Assembly: GCA_037102815.1 (NCBI GenBank)
Contig: BTPP01000001.1
Location: 2,071,001 to 2,135,000 of the forward strand
Length of the DNA: 64,000 bases
Direction of reading: 5' to 3'
From: Neurospora intermedia
Taxonomy: Eukaryota; Ascomycota; Sordariomycetes; Sordariales; Sordariaceae
Shown here: positions 1 to 13,100 of the stretch, one piece after another
Layout of the letters: the number at the start of each line of letters is the position of its first letter
How positions within the stretch are numbered: the stretch's first letter is position 1
The notes under the pieces: model-generated
The model's input: the letters and a program-made list of their open reading frames with translations, nothing else
Told to the model about the DNA's origin: nothing
Databases searched by the model: none
Program-made: the position numbers and the translations under genes

Positions 1-3000
1 GATTTACCTAACTTTAAAATCGCTTTCGATTAGGCTTAATACCTTTAAGATCCTTATAAATTTCTATTTCGTCGCTATAGCATCTTTATTTCTAATTTAT
101 AAAGTAATCTATTTCTATATTCTTTATTATAAATATTGGATATAAAAGAGGACTAAGGAGTACCCGGAGGGCGAACTTATTCCTTTAATACGTACCTTTA
201 TCGAAGTTACTATAGCTCTATACAATTATAATACTACCTAAACTAACTTTAAGGATAATTTTAAAAATTTCGTTAGTAAAATAGAAGTTATAAACGCTAC
301 GTAGGTTGCGGCGGATTATATTAGCGCCGAACTTTCTTCTATCGGCGATTTTCTAGCTTCGGATTCGCTAATTATAATTAAATCCCCTATTAAAAAGAGA
401 AAATTCGCCTACGCTATTATCGATTCCTCTACGAATATTACTATACTCTATAATAATATCGCTATAATTCGTTTTTATATTACTTAAATCGAAGATACTA
501 TCCGTCTTCTTTCTAAAAAAGTTAATACGGCTATTATTAATATTATACGTATTAATAAGAGTTTAATAGCGGTCCACGCCCGGTAAAATAACTTTAATAA
601 TTACCTCTCCTTTATAAATACCCTATACTACCCCCGTATTAATTCTACTACTAACCTTCTTAATATAATTTATTAGTATTAAATAAACTATTCGTAATAT
701 TTATACTTATTTTGTAAATATAAGTCCAATTAACGAATCTTTTTCTATTCGTCCCTACTATAATATAAAGATAGTTCCTACTAATATTATTACCAAGGAT
801 TTTAATAAGGATAATAATAGAGGTTCCAAATTGGAGGATACCTATAACGAGGAAGTTAATACCTACAATAGCGCCAATATAGTATTAAATAATAATAATA
901 TAAAATAATTAGTACTTTACTTCTTTTAATCTAATTATAATTTAATTTTCTTTTAAAATCGTCGTTAATACATCTAATATATATTTAATTAACTTCTCTT
1001 CGGTTCTAATATAATTCCGTTTTAATTAGATAATTATTAATTTCGGCCGGGTCTTTTATATATATAATTAATTATATTAATTTATATCCCTAAATATTTC
1101 TTCTATTTCTTTCGCCTTCTTAATTTTAATTATCAATTTGTATTTTTATAATTTCCCTAACCGTAGGGCCTATTATAAAATTCGTTCTAGGTTCGTTTTA
1201 AATTTATTATAGAATTCTTTTTTATTCGTCGGTTATATAAATATATCTTTACTCTATAGTTAAATCTATTCCGTTTCCTAATATTCTAATATTAAATATT
1301 CGAACGTCTCCTTCCCTATACTATATTAGTAATATAATATCGTTACTTCTAATATTTTTCTTTTGAAAAGGAATATACGTAGGCTTATTTTTCCGGTTCT
1401 TACTTATATTAGTAGGGAATTTATAACCTTCGATAAATAATATAATAAAAGATTTTTATTTATATTAGGCTATATATAGTATTATAGTATAGTTTTATTG
1501 AATTATATATATACTTCTATAGTATTAAAGCGTTTTTTCTTCTTTATAACTTTAATTACTTTTATATATTATTTTACTACCTACTCCCTTCTTATCGCCT
1601 CTTCCAATTATTTCTCCTTCTCTCCCAACGTAGGTTTTCTCACTTTTCTTTACAATACCGGTATATCTTCGAATAACGCTTATTATATAACCTACTCGGC
1701 CTTCGCCCTTCTACTAATTAGCGCTAAGTATAGTAAGTATTATACTCTTCATTCCCGGATTTCGGCCGCTACCTATACTAATATACCCTATATAAAGGCT
1801 ACTACTAAAGAGCGGGCTAACCGTTCCTCGAACGTCCGGACCCTCTTATTAAAATAAAGGTCGAAGGGAGGGTAGAAGGTCTCCGTCTCGAAGTTAAATA
1901 TCGACGCTACCTTATATACGCCGGAAATTACCCGAAGGTAATTATTTTAAATTATAGTAAAATTCCGCACTAGCCCGCGGGGTTCCCCTATTAATTCTAT
2001 TAAAGTATAGTAAATTAATACGCTATAGGCTACTACTACCCAAATTACTTTAGTATAGACTTTATATATACGTATAAAGTTATACCCCTATATTTTCACT
2101 ACAATTCGTACTAGGGCGTATACTTATATTAATATCTTCTTTTTTACTATTTAGAAGTATACCCTATAAATAAATTTATAGTCGAATTATACGCTTAAAA
2201 ACTATACCGATTCCATAGGTACTAATTAGTAGCCTCCTAAGTTAATTATCTCTTACTTAGGTTACTATATCCTTATAAAATAAATAAGTTCCAACTTTAC
2301 TACTTCGAATTCTATTCCCCTTTCTATTACCTATTCGTAATAAATTTTCTATACGGCCGCTAATTTCTTATAATTCTTTTTTATTAACTTTAAAAAGGTT
2401 AGAATATTAATATCGTTAATAAACCCTATTATAATAATACTTTTAAGCCTTTTTAATATTTCGTATAATATTACAATAAAGAAGAGGAATAAAATTAGAA
2501 AGAGGGGAGAACTTTATAATACCCCTATAATTATACAAAACTCCTTTAACATTACCCTATCGAAATAGAAGCTACCTATTCTATCTAATAAAAAGTTTAC
2601 TATCTAATATAAGAACTATATTAGTAATTCTTTTTCCTAAAACGTATATAAGAACTATTTATAATTTACTCAATTAAACGCCCCCTTAAAGTTGAGGAGG
2701 AGTAGTAATATAATTATTCCTAGTTCCTACATTATATATACCGTCTCTATTACGACCCTTATTATAAATTCGGTTAATTTCCCTTTCTAATTTCTTATTT
2801 AACCTTCGGGTAGGAATTTATACTCTTCCGCCGCAAGCGCAAACTATTCTACAATTATAGCTTCTAATACTTTATTAATACAATTTAGTAGAATAATAGG
2901 CCTCTATACGCTTATAGTCTTTTATTACGCTACAATCTTGCTAGGTTTCTTTAAGACTACTACCTTAATATATTACTATTATACTAGGAACGAACCGAAT

Positions 3001-6000
3001 ATAAAATTCCCTATTACTATTATTATTAGCGCCTTTACTAATTTATACCTATATACTTTAAGGAGTTTATTAGAAATTTAATCGCTTCCCGGCGCTTTAT
3101 TGGACGCTATTTATCGTATTATTTTTATTATATTATTAATATTAATTATATAATTTATTATTAGCTAGGTTTTTCATTTTGTACGTTAATTTAGTAGGTA
3201 GCCCGTTAGTACGTCGACCGTTAGAAAGAACCTCTCCACTAAAACTTTAACTTTATTTTTATAGTTTTTTAACTCCTTATTATTACCCTCTTAATATAGT
3301 ACTAGTATTTTAAATAGTTCGGACAGTAAGTAATTACGTATCCTTCCCTATTATTTTAACGTTTATAATTTCCTCGAATCCTTAAATACATCTTCTATAA
3401 ATATTTACTACTACTTTATTTATATAAATTATATAACTTCGTCTTACTTCCACTTTACTTCGTTTAATTCCCGTCTCCTTATTAGTATTTTCTTTATCCT
3501 CTACGTACGGATTATCCTCCTTATATATTTAACTACTTCCTTTATATCTTTATTTTATTAATTAATCTTTTTATTAACGCCCCTTTTCTATTTCAATACT
3601 ACTTCGTCTATAATTTTAATTAATTAGAATATTAATTAGTTTACCGCTTCTTCTAATTCCTCTACTATTAAAATTATTTGTAGGATTATAATATATTCAT
3701 TAGCAAATTCCTTAACCTTCCTAATATCTATAAACGCCCAACTATATCCTATATTACCCTCCTTAAACTCCTCTATAATTTTAATATAGATAGTAACCGA
3801 TTGCACTTAATAGTCCAACCTAATAAGCGCTCCGTTTTCTATTATTTAATATATAGTATATAGCGACTCTAAAATTTAAATATAATTAATTATACTATAA
3901 AATTCACCTCTTATTATATTCCCTAATCTTATTAATTCGTTATATAGCATTGCGAAAGCTAATCGGTAATTAGCTACTAATATTAAAAGTATTCTACTAT
4001 TATAATTTTCTCTTTTATAAATATTCTAATTTAGGTAATAAAAGTTTATATCGCTTACTATAATATTCCTTCCTTTCGGTCTTAATACAATCTCTTTAAA
4101 GGGGGTTTATTAGTTCGCTTCGGATCCGGAATCCTAAATTAATAAATATATAAACTATATTCGTACTTCCTTAATATTTCTTCCTAATTATATTATTACC
4201 TAATTATTTCTTTATTTATAATTCTACTATTTAGTCGCGAACCGCTTACTAATATATATTACTATACACCCCTAATTAGCGTTATCTAATACCTAATAGT
4301 AAAACGCTCTAATATTAAATATATTACTTATAGCTACACTCTAGCCTAATTCCTATATTACTATAATATTATAGCAATTTTCTATTTCAAATACAATCTT
4401 TATTCTATTATACAATTTTATTATATTCTAATAGAGTATTTTTAAAATTATTAGGTAGATAGTTAAAGTTCGGTAAATTTTTAATATAATTTAGAATTCA
4501 ATTTTCGTACAATATTAATTATACTAGTAATTTATTATTACCGTCTCGTACGCACCCTATCGAATTAGGCTTTAAATATTTTATATTCCTTTTTATAAGT
4601 ATTACGCCTTTTAATAGAACGAACTTCTTACTATTAAACTTTTAAATCTTTAAATAAAACATTAGGGATATTAATATTATTATTTTCTACGTTAGGGCAG
4701 GCTTATTAGAGGGTTATAAAGGCGGTTTAAGTAATTTCCTAGCGGTCCTAACTTAGGGCTAGTGTATCTACGATAATAATCGGTATAAGTCGTAGAGCGT
4801 ACTCCTTCGGTCGTTCTATAAATACTATTAAAGTACGGCTTTATATAGCTCTTACAAGCGGGTATTCGTTCGATACTATAGTATAACCTTTACAATTGTA
4901 GGGGAGGTATTTTTTGAATTCGGATCGCTAATTAGAAGGGTAATTAGCTTCGAATTCTATTATAGTTATATTTAAGTATCTCTTCTCAATATAGTAAAGG
5001 TACCGTACTTCCTTTTTATTAGGGTAAAACCGGCCTAAATAACCGAACTCCTAATAATTATAATACTATTAGAAAATTATATCCTATTCGAAAGGTTTAT
5101 AATAAAAAGTATTACTTATTTAAAAGAGGGAGTTTTTCGTTAAATGTACTCTATCGTTTATTATTAGTACTTTAAATAATAGGGAGCCCCTTTTATTACT
5201 ATATTTCCTTTACTATACTTTTACTCGGATAATATTAATATTATTCTTCTTAAATAAGCCCTTTACTAGTACGTTAGGTTCGAAATTATTAATAAACGTC
5301 TATAGTATATTTCGAATTATTATTAAAACCGTTTTAAAAGCGACCGTTATATTCTAATAGAAGATATATATAGCCTAAATCTAATTTTTAAAGTACTAGC
5401 ACCTTCCTTTTTCGTTGAACGTTACTATATAATTTCCATTAAAATATAATTTTATTATTATTTTAACCTTAACTTTAGAATATTTTTTATTAATTACATT
5501 AATTATATCTACTACCGAACGTTACTCTTTATTAGCCGGTAGGGGTTTTCTATTTAATTTTACTATTAAGTACTATTCGGTTTAGAGGGGGATAATAGTT
5601 TAAATGCCTATCAGTATAAAATAGGCTCTCTTCGGTCCTATCGGAGGGGTATTCGGGCCTATAATAATTACGGCCTAAAATTTCAAAGGGGAAGACTTTT
5701 GCATCTACGCAATTTTGGCGACTATTTTCTTCAATTTATTTACATCGTTCTAAAATTACTTCGCTTCATCGTTTTTAATTTAGGGACTCTAACTACGGGC
5801 GCGTAAGGTAGTTACTACAATCCCAAAAAGTTTTTCCGCCTATACCGCTCAATTAATAGGCGGACTATTAACGCTGGGAAAATTTATAACCTTTTTTATA
5901 AACTTCTTTTATTCTTTCTAAAATAGGTCTAAAGTTTCCGAAACTTCCGCCAACTCTACGCCGGCTCGGGGTATCGTTATTATCGTACCGGTTCCAATCG

Positions 6001-6200
6001 CTCCGGGTACATATTAGCTCGATACCAACCCGCCCCCAATACTTCCGGTCGCCTTAATACTTGCGTCTTCGATGCGCGATTAATACGATATTGTAGAGGG
6101 GAGTAATCGGACGTCCTAAATACGATTCTAATATTAAAAACGATTTTATCGTTATCGTCGACCAAGTACCCGCGTTTCAACGTTTTCGCGAGCTTTTTTT
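1..6200 (-). mobile_element. RIP-damaged LINE-like (non-LTR) retroelement relic, 3' part cut by window edge
   Basis: Read on the minus strand, the stretch around 2,398-2,530 retains two neighbouring reverse transcriptase motifs of non-LTR elements. One is a segment around FSPLSNFIPLLY, resembling the family pattern GxPQGSPLSPxLFLxY. About 30 codons further on is GFINDINILT, resembling GFxDDxNLLT. No long frame is open, because CAA, CAG and TGG codons have been turned into stops, as expected from RIP. The 5' end would be near 6,200, where a last 66-codon minus frame (5,980-6,180) remains, and the 3' end lies left of the window. The Tad clade, known from Neurospora and about 7 kb long, is a plausible assignment but I did not identify the endonuclease or RNase H domains. 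The right boundary is approximate and the block could contain more than one element. Confidence 0.5.
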
Positions 6201-6410
6201 TCCGTTTCTTATATTATATTACTATTAAATTAAAATAGGTAGTTGTTCCTTGGCCGGAGCCGGATATAGCCAACGAAGATAATAAAACGCCCATTATTCT
6301 AATATAATAAATATTAAAATATCTAAGTAGTTAAAAGTCTTTTAATACTACCTATAGTTTTAATATTTATATTATTTATATATATATATATATTTAATAA
6401 TATATTTATT

Positions 6411-6577
6411 TGCAGGGGCCTCGCCGGCCCCCTGCACCCCCGCTACTAACCCTAACCCTAGCTACTTCTTATATAAATAATCTATTCACAAGCGGGGGCC
6501 TCCCGCCAGCCCCCTGCACCCCCGGAGCTAACCCTAACCCTAGCTAACCCTAATCCTAACTAACCCTAACCCTAATT
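6411..6577. repeat. Two GC-rich modules joined to CCCTAA telomere-type repeats
   Basis: Two imperfect copies of one unit lie side by side. Copy one (6,411-6,467) has a GC-rich head with a GGGGCC...GGCCCC inverted repeat followed by two CCCTAA-type repeats. Copy two (6,490-6,577) has a very similar GC-rich head followed by at least six CCCTAA or CCTAA repeats. The C-rich strand reads left to right, the orientation of a left chromosome end. The block is much less AT-rich than its surroundings and directly follows an AT microsatellite (about 6,379-6,394). Confidence 0.8.
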
Positions 6578-6811
6578 TCTTCTACTATTAAAATTATCTT
6601 TATTAATAGTTAAGAATATACGTTGCTTTACTAAATAGAAAAAAAAAGAAATATTTTTAAAAATCTTTTCCCCGATGATATATATTAATAATTCATAATT
6701 TAATTTTCTATAATTTTAATTTAATATTTTATATAGTTTCTAATGAATATTAGTTTTATATTTTTATTTCTTATTATATATTTTTTATTTTTTAGAAAAT
6801 AAAAACTAAAC

Positions 6812-6884
6812 TCTTAACTGGATTGAACTAACTACCTCTTTAATATTAAAGAAGTATAATAACCACTAAGCCACTAAGCTTATT
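6812..6884 (-). pseudogene. tRNA-like relic (tRNA pseudogene or SINE head)
   Basis: On the minus strand the sequence TGGCTTAGTGG matches the A-box of tRNA promoters (TRGYNNARNGG). About 37 bases later AGTTCAATCC resembles the B-box GGTTCGAATCC with C-to-T/G-to-A changes. Five of seven acceptor-stem pairs can be formed, while the T and anticodon stems are poorly paired. An A/T-rich tail follows. This fits a RIP-damaged tRNA gene or a tRNA-derived SINE. No anticodon can be assigned with confidence. Confidence 0.35.
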
Positions 6885-6946
6885 GAGTAACTAACTCAGA
6901 TTATTGGAAAGGAATCCCTCTTCTTTACTTATATTATTAAAAAGCT

Positions 6947-7035
6947 AAAGAAAAAAAAAGAGAAAAAAAAGAAAAAAAAAGAAAAAGAAAAAGAAAAAAA
7001 AGAAAAATAAAAAAAGAAAAAAAAAAAAAAAACTC
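6947..7035. repeat. Purine (A/G) low-complexity tract
   Basis: About 90 bases made almost wholly of A with scattered G, ending in a pure A run. It sits directly left of the undamaged island and could be the remains of a poly(A) tail of a retroposed sequence, though no source is recognisable. Confidence 0.7.
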
Positions 7036-7039
7036 GAAT

Positions 7040-7540
7040 GCAAAATTTTGAAATTTTTTTCCCATTTTTTTCTTTTTCCAAATTTCCAATTTTCAACCCT
7101 AACCCTAACCCCCTCCCAAAATTCTAGGGTTAAAGGCGCTATTGGAACCAAGATTTCTTTTTATCTTCTTTTGCTTTTTTCTCAACAACCAGAGCGTGCA
7201 CCACAATGTGATTAGTACCGAAATGACCACCTTATTTTTCTCGTCATTTTGGTACCCTGTGCGCTTTGATGCACGCGACGGTCGAGGAGCAATCTCAATT
7301 GCAAAGGAAAAAGTGGCTTTTTGCAATTGAAAGCACGGGCCTCGAGTTTGGCAAATGTCTCGAATTTTCTTTTTCGGATTTGGGGCTCCGCAATTAATGG
7401 TATTTGGACCGCTATAGACAGAACCGCCGCGCCTTCCTCGCGACGATGTGGGGCCCATGGCACCACGACCTCTGGTGTGGATAATCCATAACACTTTTGG
7501 GCCCCGGACATCGCTCTCTGAAGTCATGGGCGTTTCAATA
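7040..7540. other. Balanced-composition island with a telomere-type repeat inside RIP-damaged DNA
   Basis: Between two strongly RIP-mutated blocks this stretch has normal composition and normal CA and TG frequencies, so it was not a RIP target. At 7,096-7,113 it contains about three CCCTAA-type repeats. A 140-codon minus-strand frame (7,105-7,527) and overlapping shorter frames exist, but none resembles a known protein, so no gene is called. It may be unique subtelomeric sequence or an insertion too short or single-copy to trigger RIP. Confidence 0.6.
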
Positions 7541-9544
7541 AATAACGTCGTTAAAAAATACTTTATTAAACTTTATTTATATTAAATAAATAGGGTATAA
7601 TTTATTATAATTATTCTTTATATACTCTTTATTAAGGTTCTTCGGAATTTTTTATATTATATTGTATAGTAATAACCTCTAATTAGGGGCGAAAAAAACT
7701 AGTACGAACCGTAGATATTTATTCCGACTAACGAAGTCCGTTATATTTATAATTTAGAAATTATCGATCTCTTTCCAAATCTCCTTAGTATCATTAAATT
7801 TATCGAACTTGCATTTTTTAATAAAATAGTAAATAAAGTCTTATAAACTATTAGAATAATTATATTTCGGGATTTCCTTCTTTATTACAAATTAAATACA
7901 TTTAGTAACTATAGGTTCCTTAATTGTAATAGTACTATTATTTACTTCTATATAATAAATAATATATTATTTTATATTAATATATTCGATAGTATTTCCT
8001 CTTTTCGTAGTATTAATATTATACTCTCTTACCTTAGTAACTATTCTAATAGCGGATAGTATAAACCGGGAGGGAAGAGGGGGTAGGCCTTATAAAGTAG
8101 TAATTCCTAATATAGGGAGTATATTATAAGAATAAATAAATAATATTTAATATAAAGTAGAATATTATAAAATAATACGAATTAATTATATAGTAAGTAT
8201 AGTTTATAAATAAGAGGAGGAGGTATTAGAAATTATAATTAACGTTATACTTTCGGAGGAATTATCGTCGAATAATTCTATTCGGGTAAAGGTTATTTTA
8301 TAGTCCGGATAGATATTTTCCCTAATAAAGGAAAGAGAGCGATAATTGAATTAATTTAGGCCTAAATAAACTAATTTATAGGGTAATTTATAATCTTTTA
8401 GTTAGGGTATTATAAAAAGGATATAATTTAGAATATAGAGAATAGAAAATAAAGAAAAGTAAATTATTATACTAGATTATTTATTCTTCTCCGTAATAGC
8501 GTTAGAATATTCGTAGTAAATTATATAAAACTATAAAGTAGTTTAATTGTATAAAATAGAATTATTTTATACTATATTTATATATATATTTTATAAATAT
8601 ATATAATCTTCTAATATATTTAATTATCTTCCTCTCCCTTATATTCCCCTAGGTCTGTATACACGTTACTATCTTCGTTTAGAACTAATTGTATAATTTA
8701 CTAAAAATTAATACTTTTAGCTTTTAACCTCTTCCCTAAAAAAAGTAACCCTCCTATTAAATATTTTACTAATTTTAATATAATATTCTTCCTATTACTC
8801 TAATCTTCCCAAAGTTTATTTTTAAAGTAAAGGTATTCTTCGAAATATAAATAATAAGGAAAGTTTATTATTCTCTTCTAGAAACCTTATATAATTTCTA
8901 CGTACTTATAGTATATATTTACCGGCAAGTACTCTTTTAAATTAAACGGATTAATATTAATAATTTTCTTAAAAATATACTATTAATCCTAATTAACTTC
9001 GTATATATAATTTATTACCTCCTTAGGATTAGGGCTATAGTAGTGGAAATATAGTTTTCCTATATATATATAACATTTTCCCCGCTAAGCGCGAATAATA
9101 TAAGCGTTCTAGTATTTTACGAACTTATAAATACCTATTCGAATTTTTAATATAAAGATATATAATAGAGTAATTTAATTAAGGATATTTCCCTTAATAA
9201 AATTACTATCGCTATATAATATTTCGAAATATTTTTAGAGTATATTAAATTAAATTTAATTATAGATAATTAATATAAATTTACTATTTACTTCCCTATT
9301 TTACTATTGCAAAACCGCCTCTACCAACTTTTAATTTATTAATTATTAATATTTCTACTAGTAAATTAATAGTAGTCGAAAGGGAGTTCGGAATTATTTC
9401 CCTATATAAGTAACGTATTTTATCTTTAACTTATAATATAGATTATTATTTTATTTTTATTCTTACAGCGTTTAATAATTTTAATACAATCCTGGACAAT
9501 CTTCTAAGGTTTTAAACGTTAGGTATCCTATAATCTTTATAAAA
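7541..9544. other. AT-rich RIP-damaged relic, family unknown
   Basis: About 2 kb of AT-rich DNA, very poor in CA and TG, with stops in all frames. The composition says it was once repeated, but no terminal repeats or protein motifs could be recognised by eye. Confidence 0.5.
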
Positions 9545-9862
9545 GTTATTAATAATATGTAGTAAAGAGTATCACGGGGCGAGAGGGCACCGTTGGGGGT
9601 AGGGTAAGATATACGTTGTTGTACGAAGGAGGAAAAAGGGAAGTGTGCGTGGAGGACTGGCTATATGGGCGAGAGCCTAGACAAGCCAGTCCGTACGCGC
9701 GTACGTAAGACTGCACGTAACGAAGCATATAACCAGTGCGAGTGCCCGGCTCTAGGCTATAGTATAAAGTACTAGCGTAGCACATATACGGTTAGTGCAG
9801 TACAACCACATCACAGACTAGCCCTATAATAAAGAGAATCGCTTTTATTCCTAAGTCCGATT
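9545..9862. repeat. Less damaged repeat fragment, possible older LTR, interrupted by the chromovirus
   Basis: This 318-base block is clearly richer in GC than its left flank and ends at the target site of the Ty3/gypsy element. Near its right end it has an AATAAA-type signal followed by a T-rich stretch, a layout often seen in LTRs. The sequence after the right end of the inserted element (from 17,636) would be its continuation. Calling it an LTR is an inference; no partner copy is visible in the window. Confidence 0.35.
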
Positions 9863-10100
9863 TATTATGGGGCTGCCGCCCCAAAGGTTATATCGGGCTC
9901 TACAGCCCGACTACCGCCGTAGCCCAGCCCGTAGCTTATAGTAACGCTACTCCGCTATAGCGCTAGTTACGTACCTACAACCCCCTTCAAAAGGTTGCCG
10001 CTGCAAGCTCCACTTATAGACCTTTCCCCCTTTCCTCTTTATAGAACCTTATTGATTATTTAGGTACAATACCTATATATATTCTATTATCCCCCTTATA
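9863..10100 (+). repeat. Left LTR of the Ty3/gypsy fossil
   Basis: It is 238 bp long and collinear with the right LTR over its whole length. The retained GC-rich parts include a short inverted repeat (TCGGGCTCTACAGCCCGA). It is less damaged than the internal region. Confidence 0.85.
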
Positions 10101-13100
10101 TTAAGTTCTATCTCCTTTTATTTGGATAGAGTTTACAACTTCGAGTGTAGCGATATTAAATATTAGTTATTAGAATAGTAGAATTTAATATACCTACAAA
10201 TACTAATAAAGAGATAGTATTTACCTCCTCTTTCTAGGATGTCCCCTCGGGCTTTATAAATATTATTAATATTACCCCTAAGCTTAATTTTAAAAAGAAT
10301 ACTATTAACTTTATTATAATTATTATTAATACTTTTAATATTAATAATTTAGACTTTATAAGAATCCTCCGCTCTATAGCTATAAACCTTACTTCGAATT
10401 ATTCTCTAATACTAGAGCCGAACCTTCACTTTTCTATAACTATAGCCAATACCGCTAATAATAATAATAATAGTAATAATAATAAATATACCTACAATTA
10501 GAAACCCTTAATTCTCCCTACGTAGGACGGCTAATAATTAACCTTTTCGTTCTACTATATACTATTAATTAAAATGTATAATATTAATAATAAAGTAGGT
10601 TTCTACGTAGATAAAGACGCTACTTAAATAGAAATTCTAAGTACCCTACCCGATAATAAAAAGAAGAAGTTAGAGGGGTTCTAAATTATATATATAATTA
10701 ACGGCGATACGGACCTAGAGCTCCTACTAGTATAGATTAATCGTTTCTTTAGTGTATACTACTTCCGAAATATAGTTCTAATTAAATTATATATTATAAA
10801 ACAATATAATAACTAACCCTTCTCGTCCTTCTTTGTAAATTAAAAAAACGAGCTCCTTAAAGTTGGAGGCGTAATGTAGAATAATAAATCTAAGTTGGGT
10901 ATTTTAAATAATACCCTCAATACTAAATTCATAAATATAATTTTTATAGTTATACTTCCAAACGATTATAACGAATGTATTAAAATACTCTAAGTTAATA
11001 CTACGTACTACGAATATATAAAAATTTTTAAACTATTAAAGTAATAGAATAGTAAATATTAGGGTAGAAGGAAGAACTAAAACTCTAATTATACTCCTAA
11101 CTGGTTCTCTTCCAAACCTTCTAAAGTTTAATTTATAGCTATATAGAATTAACCTCCCCCCGCGAATAATATTAATTCGTCCTCTACTAAACCGGGTATA
11201 AAAAATATTAATAGTAATTATAATATATTTATAAATAGAATAGCGGCCGGCCCTACTTACGGACGTAATAGTGGCTAAGGAGGTAGAAATAATAGTACTA
11301 CCCGCCGTACTAAATAGGTCTTTAATAAAGAATATTAAAAGTGTAGAGAGAATAACCTATATATAAAATACGGCGCTTCCGACTATTATACTATATACTA
11401 CCTATATTTACTAGCTATAAACTTTAAAAATAAGGTTAGTATTAATACGATTATAACTATTATAATTCCCTTTATATTAGAAGAAGAAGAGTAATATAAA
11501 TTTATAGTAGAGGATTAGGGAAAAGAGTAATTCTAATATATAATTGGGTATTGGAATCCCTAAAAGTATTAAATAATAAGGTAGAAAACTTTAAATTAGA
11601 AAATAAATTAGAAATTAAGCCTATTTTAATTCTATTTATTGTTAATAATTGTAATTTATTCTATATCCTTATAGACGAAGGTTGCTAATACTATATTATA
11701 ATTAGTAAAAAGGTTGTTTATAACTTTAGAATCCTTATAATTCCTATCCTTATATACTAAATAAAAGGAGCGTTTATAATTATAGAAGGCGCTATTATTA
11801 AAAACCTTATTTAGTTCGTTATAAAGGTCAATAACTATATTAAATTAATAGTAGTTTATATTATCCCCGAATTCGAATACCCTCTAATTCTAAATAAACT
11901 ATAGTTCGCTACCTATAGAGCCTATTCGGTCCCTTATAAGAAGCGCCTCTATATAAGAGTAACGGGCAATTAAATTCCCTACGTTAAAGGCGAAGAGAAA
12001 GAAGAGACCCTATTTATTAAAGAAGTAAAATCTATTGTATATATAATAGCTACTACGTTCGTAAGTACCGTCAATCGCGTACGTAAAGAATATAGGCGAA
12101 TTATAATTAAGGATTATATCTTCGCTATTAATTTTAAAAATATAGAGAAGGCCTTTACCCTAAAGAAGGTCTATACAAAAGCCCAACTCCGAGAGAAGAT
12201 CCCTAAATAATTCTACTACCTCCTCCTTCTATAAATAAAAGAAGAAACCGATAAGTTTAACCCCTATAAGCCCAGCGTTAATTATAAAATCCCCCTAAAG
12301 AAGGGTCTAGACGGGTAGGACCTCCCCCTCCCCTTTAGGCCTTTATATAATATATTTAAAGAAGAATTATTAATATTAAAGAAGACGTTTAAAGACCTCT
12401 TCAATAAAGGATATATTTGGGCGAATAGTTTAGAGGCCGGAGCCCTAATACTATTTATTTATAAGTTAGGAAGCGGACTTCGCTTCTATTATAATTATAA
12501 AACCCTAAATACTATTATTTATATAGACCGCTATCCTCTCCCCCTAATTTATAAAATTTTTAAAATTTTAAAAGGAGTATACTAATATATAAAGGTCGAT
12601 ATTATAGTAGTATTCTACAAAATACGTATAATTATAGGAGAGGAGAGTAAAATTACCTTTAGAACGCGTTATAGACTCTTCGAATAGATAATTATCCCCT
12701 TTAGTCTCTCTAGAGCCTTAACTTTATTCTAAAAGTATATTAATTCTATCCTTTATAATTATTTAAATAACTTTTATTCTACCTATATAAATAATATATT
12801 TATTTATTCTTTTAAGTTTAAAGAAGACTACGAGAAGAAGGTAGCTATAATTCTAGAAAGATTTAAAGAGTATAAACTATACTTCAACCCTAATAAATAT
12901 AAATTTTTTATAAAGAAGGTTAAATATTTCGGTTTTATTATTTATATAGGTATAAGCGTATAAGCCGACCCTAAGAAGGTTAAGGCAATCCTCGATTAGC
13001 TCGTTCCTACCTCGTAGAAAAGCGTATATAATTTCCTCGGATTTATAAATTACTACTATATATTTATCCCCCAATTCTCTAAAGTAACTACGCCCCTAAT

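Noticed and set aside
1498-1857. 119-codon plus-strand frame inside the AT-rich block
   Set aside because: It lies inside the LINE-like relic on the opposite strand. It is Tyr/Ile/Ser-rich as any open stretch in RIP-type DNA would be, and has no family resemblance.
7105-7527. 140-codon minus frame in the undamaged island
   Set aside because: Overlaps the telomere-type repeat and other frames of similar length. No recognisable domain or splice structure.
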